A stretch of DNA of 64,000 nucleotides from Deltaproteobacteria bacterium PRO3. Its GTDB lineage: Bacteria; UBA10199; DSSB01. Location: positions 1-64,000 of the forward strand of contig SZOV01000003.1 in NCBI GenBank assembly GCA_030263375.1, in the 5' to 3' direction. Made by a program: the position numbers and the translations under genes. The notes below the pieces were generated by a model. The model was not told the DNA's origin, did not search any database, and saw nothing but the letters and a program-made list of their open reading frames with translations. Numbering within the stretch: position 1 is the first letter of the stretch; the number at the start of each line of letters is the position of its first letter. Positions 63,670-64,000 of the stretch are shown here, piece after piece.

Positions 63670-64000
63670 TTATTCGATTTCGGCGGCTTCGAGCAGGGAT
63701 TGGGGGTTGAGGATGGTGATGCAGCGCTCCTGGACCGAGATCCACCCGCCCTTCTTGAACTCGGAGAGCAGGCGGATCGCCGTCTCTTGGGTCACGCCGA
63801 TCATCTCGGCCATCTCCTCGCGGGAGAGCTCGAGGTGGATCTGCACGCCCTTCTTGGCGGGCTTGCCGTAAGTCTGCTGGAGCATCACCAGCAGCTCGGC
63901 CATGCGCTGCCGCACGGGACGCTGCGCGATGCTGGTCGCGAGGTCCTCCGCGCTGCGCAGCTCGACGGAGAGCTTGCGCAGCAGGTCGAAGGCGAAGCGG
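63670..64000 (-). CDS. Crp/Fnr-family transcription regulator, C-terminal part (cut by window edge)
   Basis: The frame is open to the window end; 109 residues are visible. They comprise the dimerisation helix (RFAFDLLRKLSVELRSAEDLA) and a winged helix-turn-helix with LSREEMAEMIGVTQETAIRLLSEFKKGG. The recognition helix keeps the glutamate and arginine that read the GA step in FNR, but has isoleucine where FNR has the serine contacting the outer T. That fits operators of the form TGAT-N4-ATCA without fixed outer T/A. The sensory half, with or without cluster cysteines, is outside the window. It is the likely regulator of the island. Confidence 0.88.
   Translation of the reverse strand, partial: RFAFDLLRKLSVELRSAEDLATSIAQRPVRQRMAELLVMLQQTYGKPAKKGVQIHLELSREEMAEMIGVTQETAIRLLSEFKKGGWISVQERCITILNPQSLLEAAEIE

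Overview
The window is a GC-rich bacterial chromosome segment, about 62-65% by eye. It most resembles the deltaproteobacterial lineages in the broad sense: it has a CarD/CdnL-type RNA polymerase regulator, an alternative complex III, a GatAB-type amidotransferase and many short translationally coupled operons. No rRNA, tRNA, insertion sequence, phage gene or CRISPR array was seen. The lineage is inferred from gene content only.

Positions 1-31150 are mostly housekeeping and metabolism. They hold gatA (cut by the window edge)-gatB-mtnA-ilvE, a di-iron ferritin-like protein, uvrC, a hydantoinase/oxoprolinase pair with an FAD oxidoreductase, several small membrane or secreted proteins, a GH17-GT2 glucan synthase, uvrB, an ispDF-gltX-cysS operon, cdnL, a UDP-sugar dehydrogenase, a matrixin lipoprotein, a receiver/PAS-like protein and a patatin. 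An inverted array of AAGTGCCT-like octamers lies upstream of uvrB. A 920-residue protein at 31391-34153 joins a histidine-kinase-type ATPase to a methyltransferase-like domain and was not recognised as a known family.

Positions 34190-64000 form a respiratory nitrate/nitrite reduction island. It contains an outer-membrane porin; a nirK operon (two tiny proteins, a NirK-cytochrome c fusion, a small CxxCH/HMA-like protein); nnrS; a nine-gene molybdenum-cofactor operon headed by a tatA too short for an ordinary ORF list; and a 14-gene run, narC-narG-narH-narJ-narI-narK1-narK2-actA-actB-actC-actD-actE-actF-hemerythrin, with almost no spacing. Upstream lie a lone cyclic-nucleotide-binding domain protein and the C-terminal part of a Crp/Fnr regulator.

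Nitrate would be imported by NarK and reduced by NarGHI with quinol. Nitrite would be exported and reduced to NO by NirK, which probably receives electrons from alternative complex III through cytochrome c. NO would be handled by NnrS and the hemerythrins. No NO reductase, N2O reductase or terminal oxidase is present in the window. Promoters across the island share a palindrome TGAT-N4-ATCA, in most cases TGATC-N2-GATCA. In four of them a GGG-containing element follows exactly 15 bp later, which points to one shared FNR/DNR-type regulon. A Moco-family riboswitch candidate sits between tatA and mobA.
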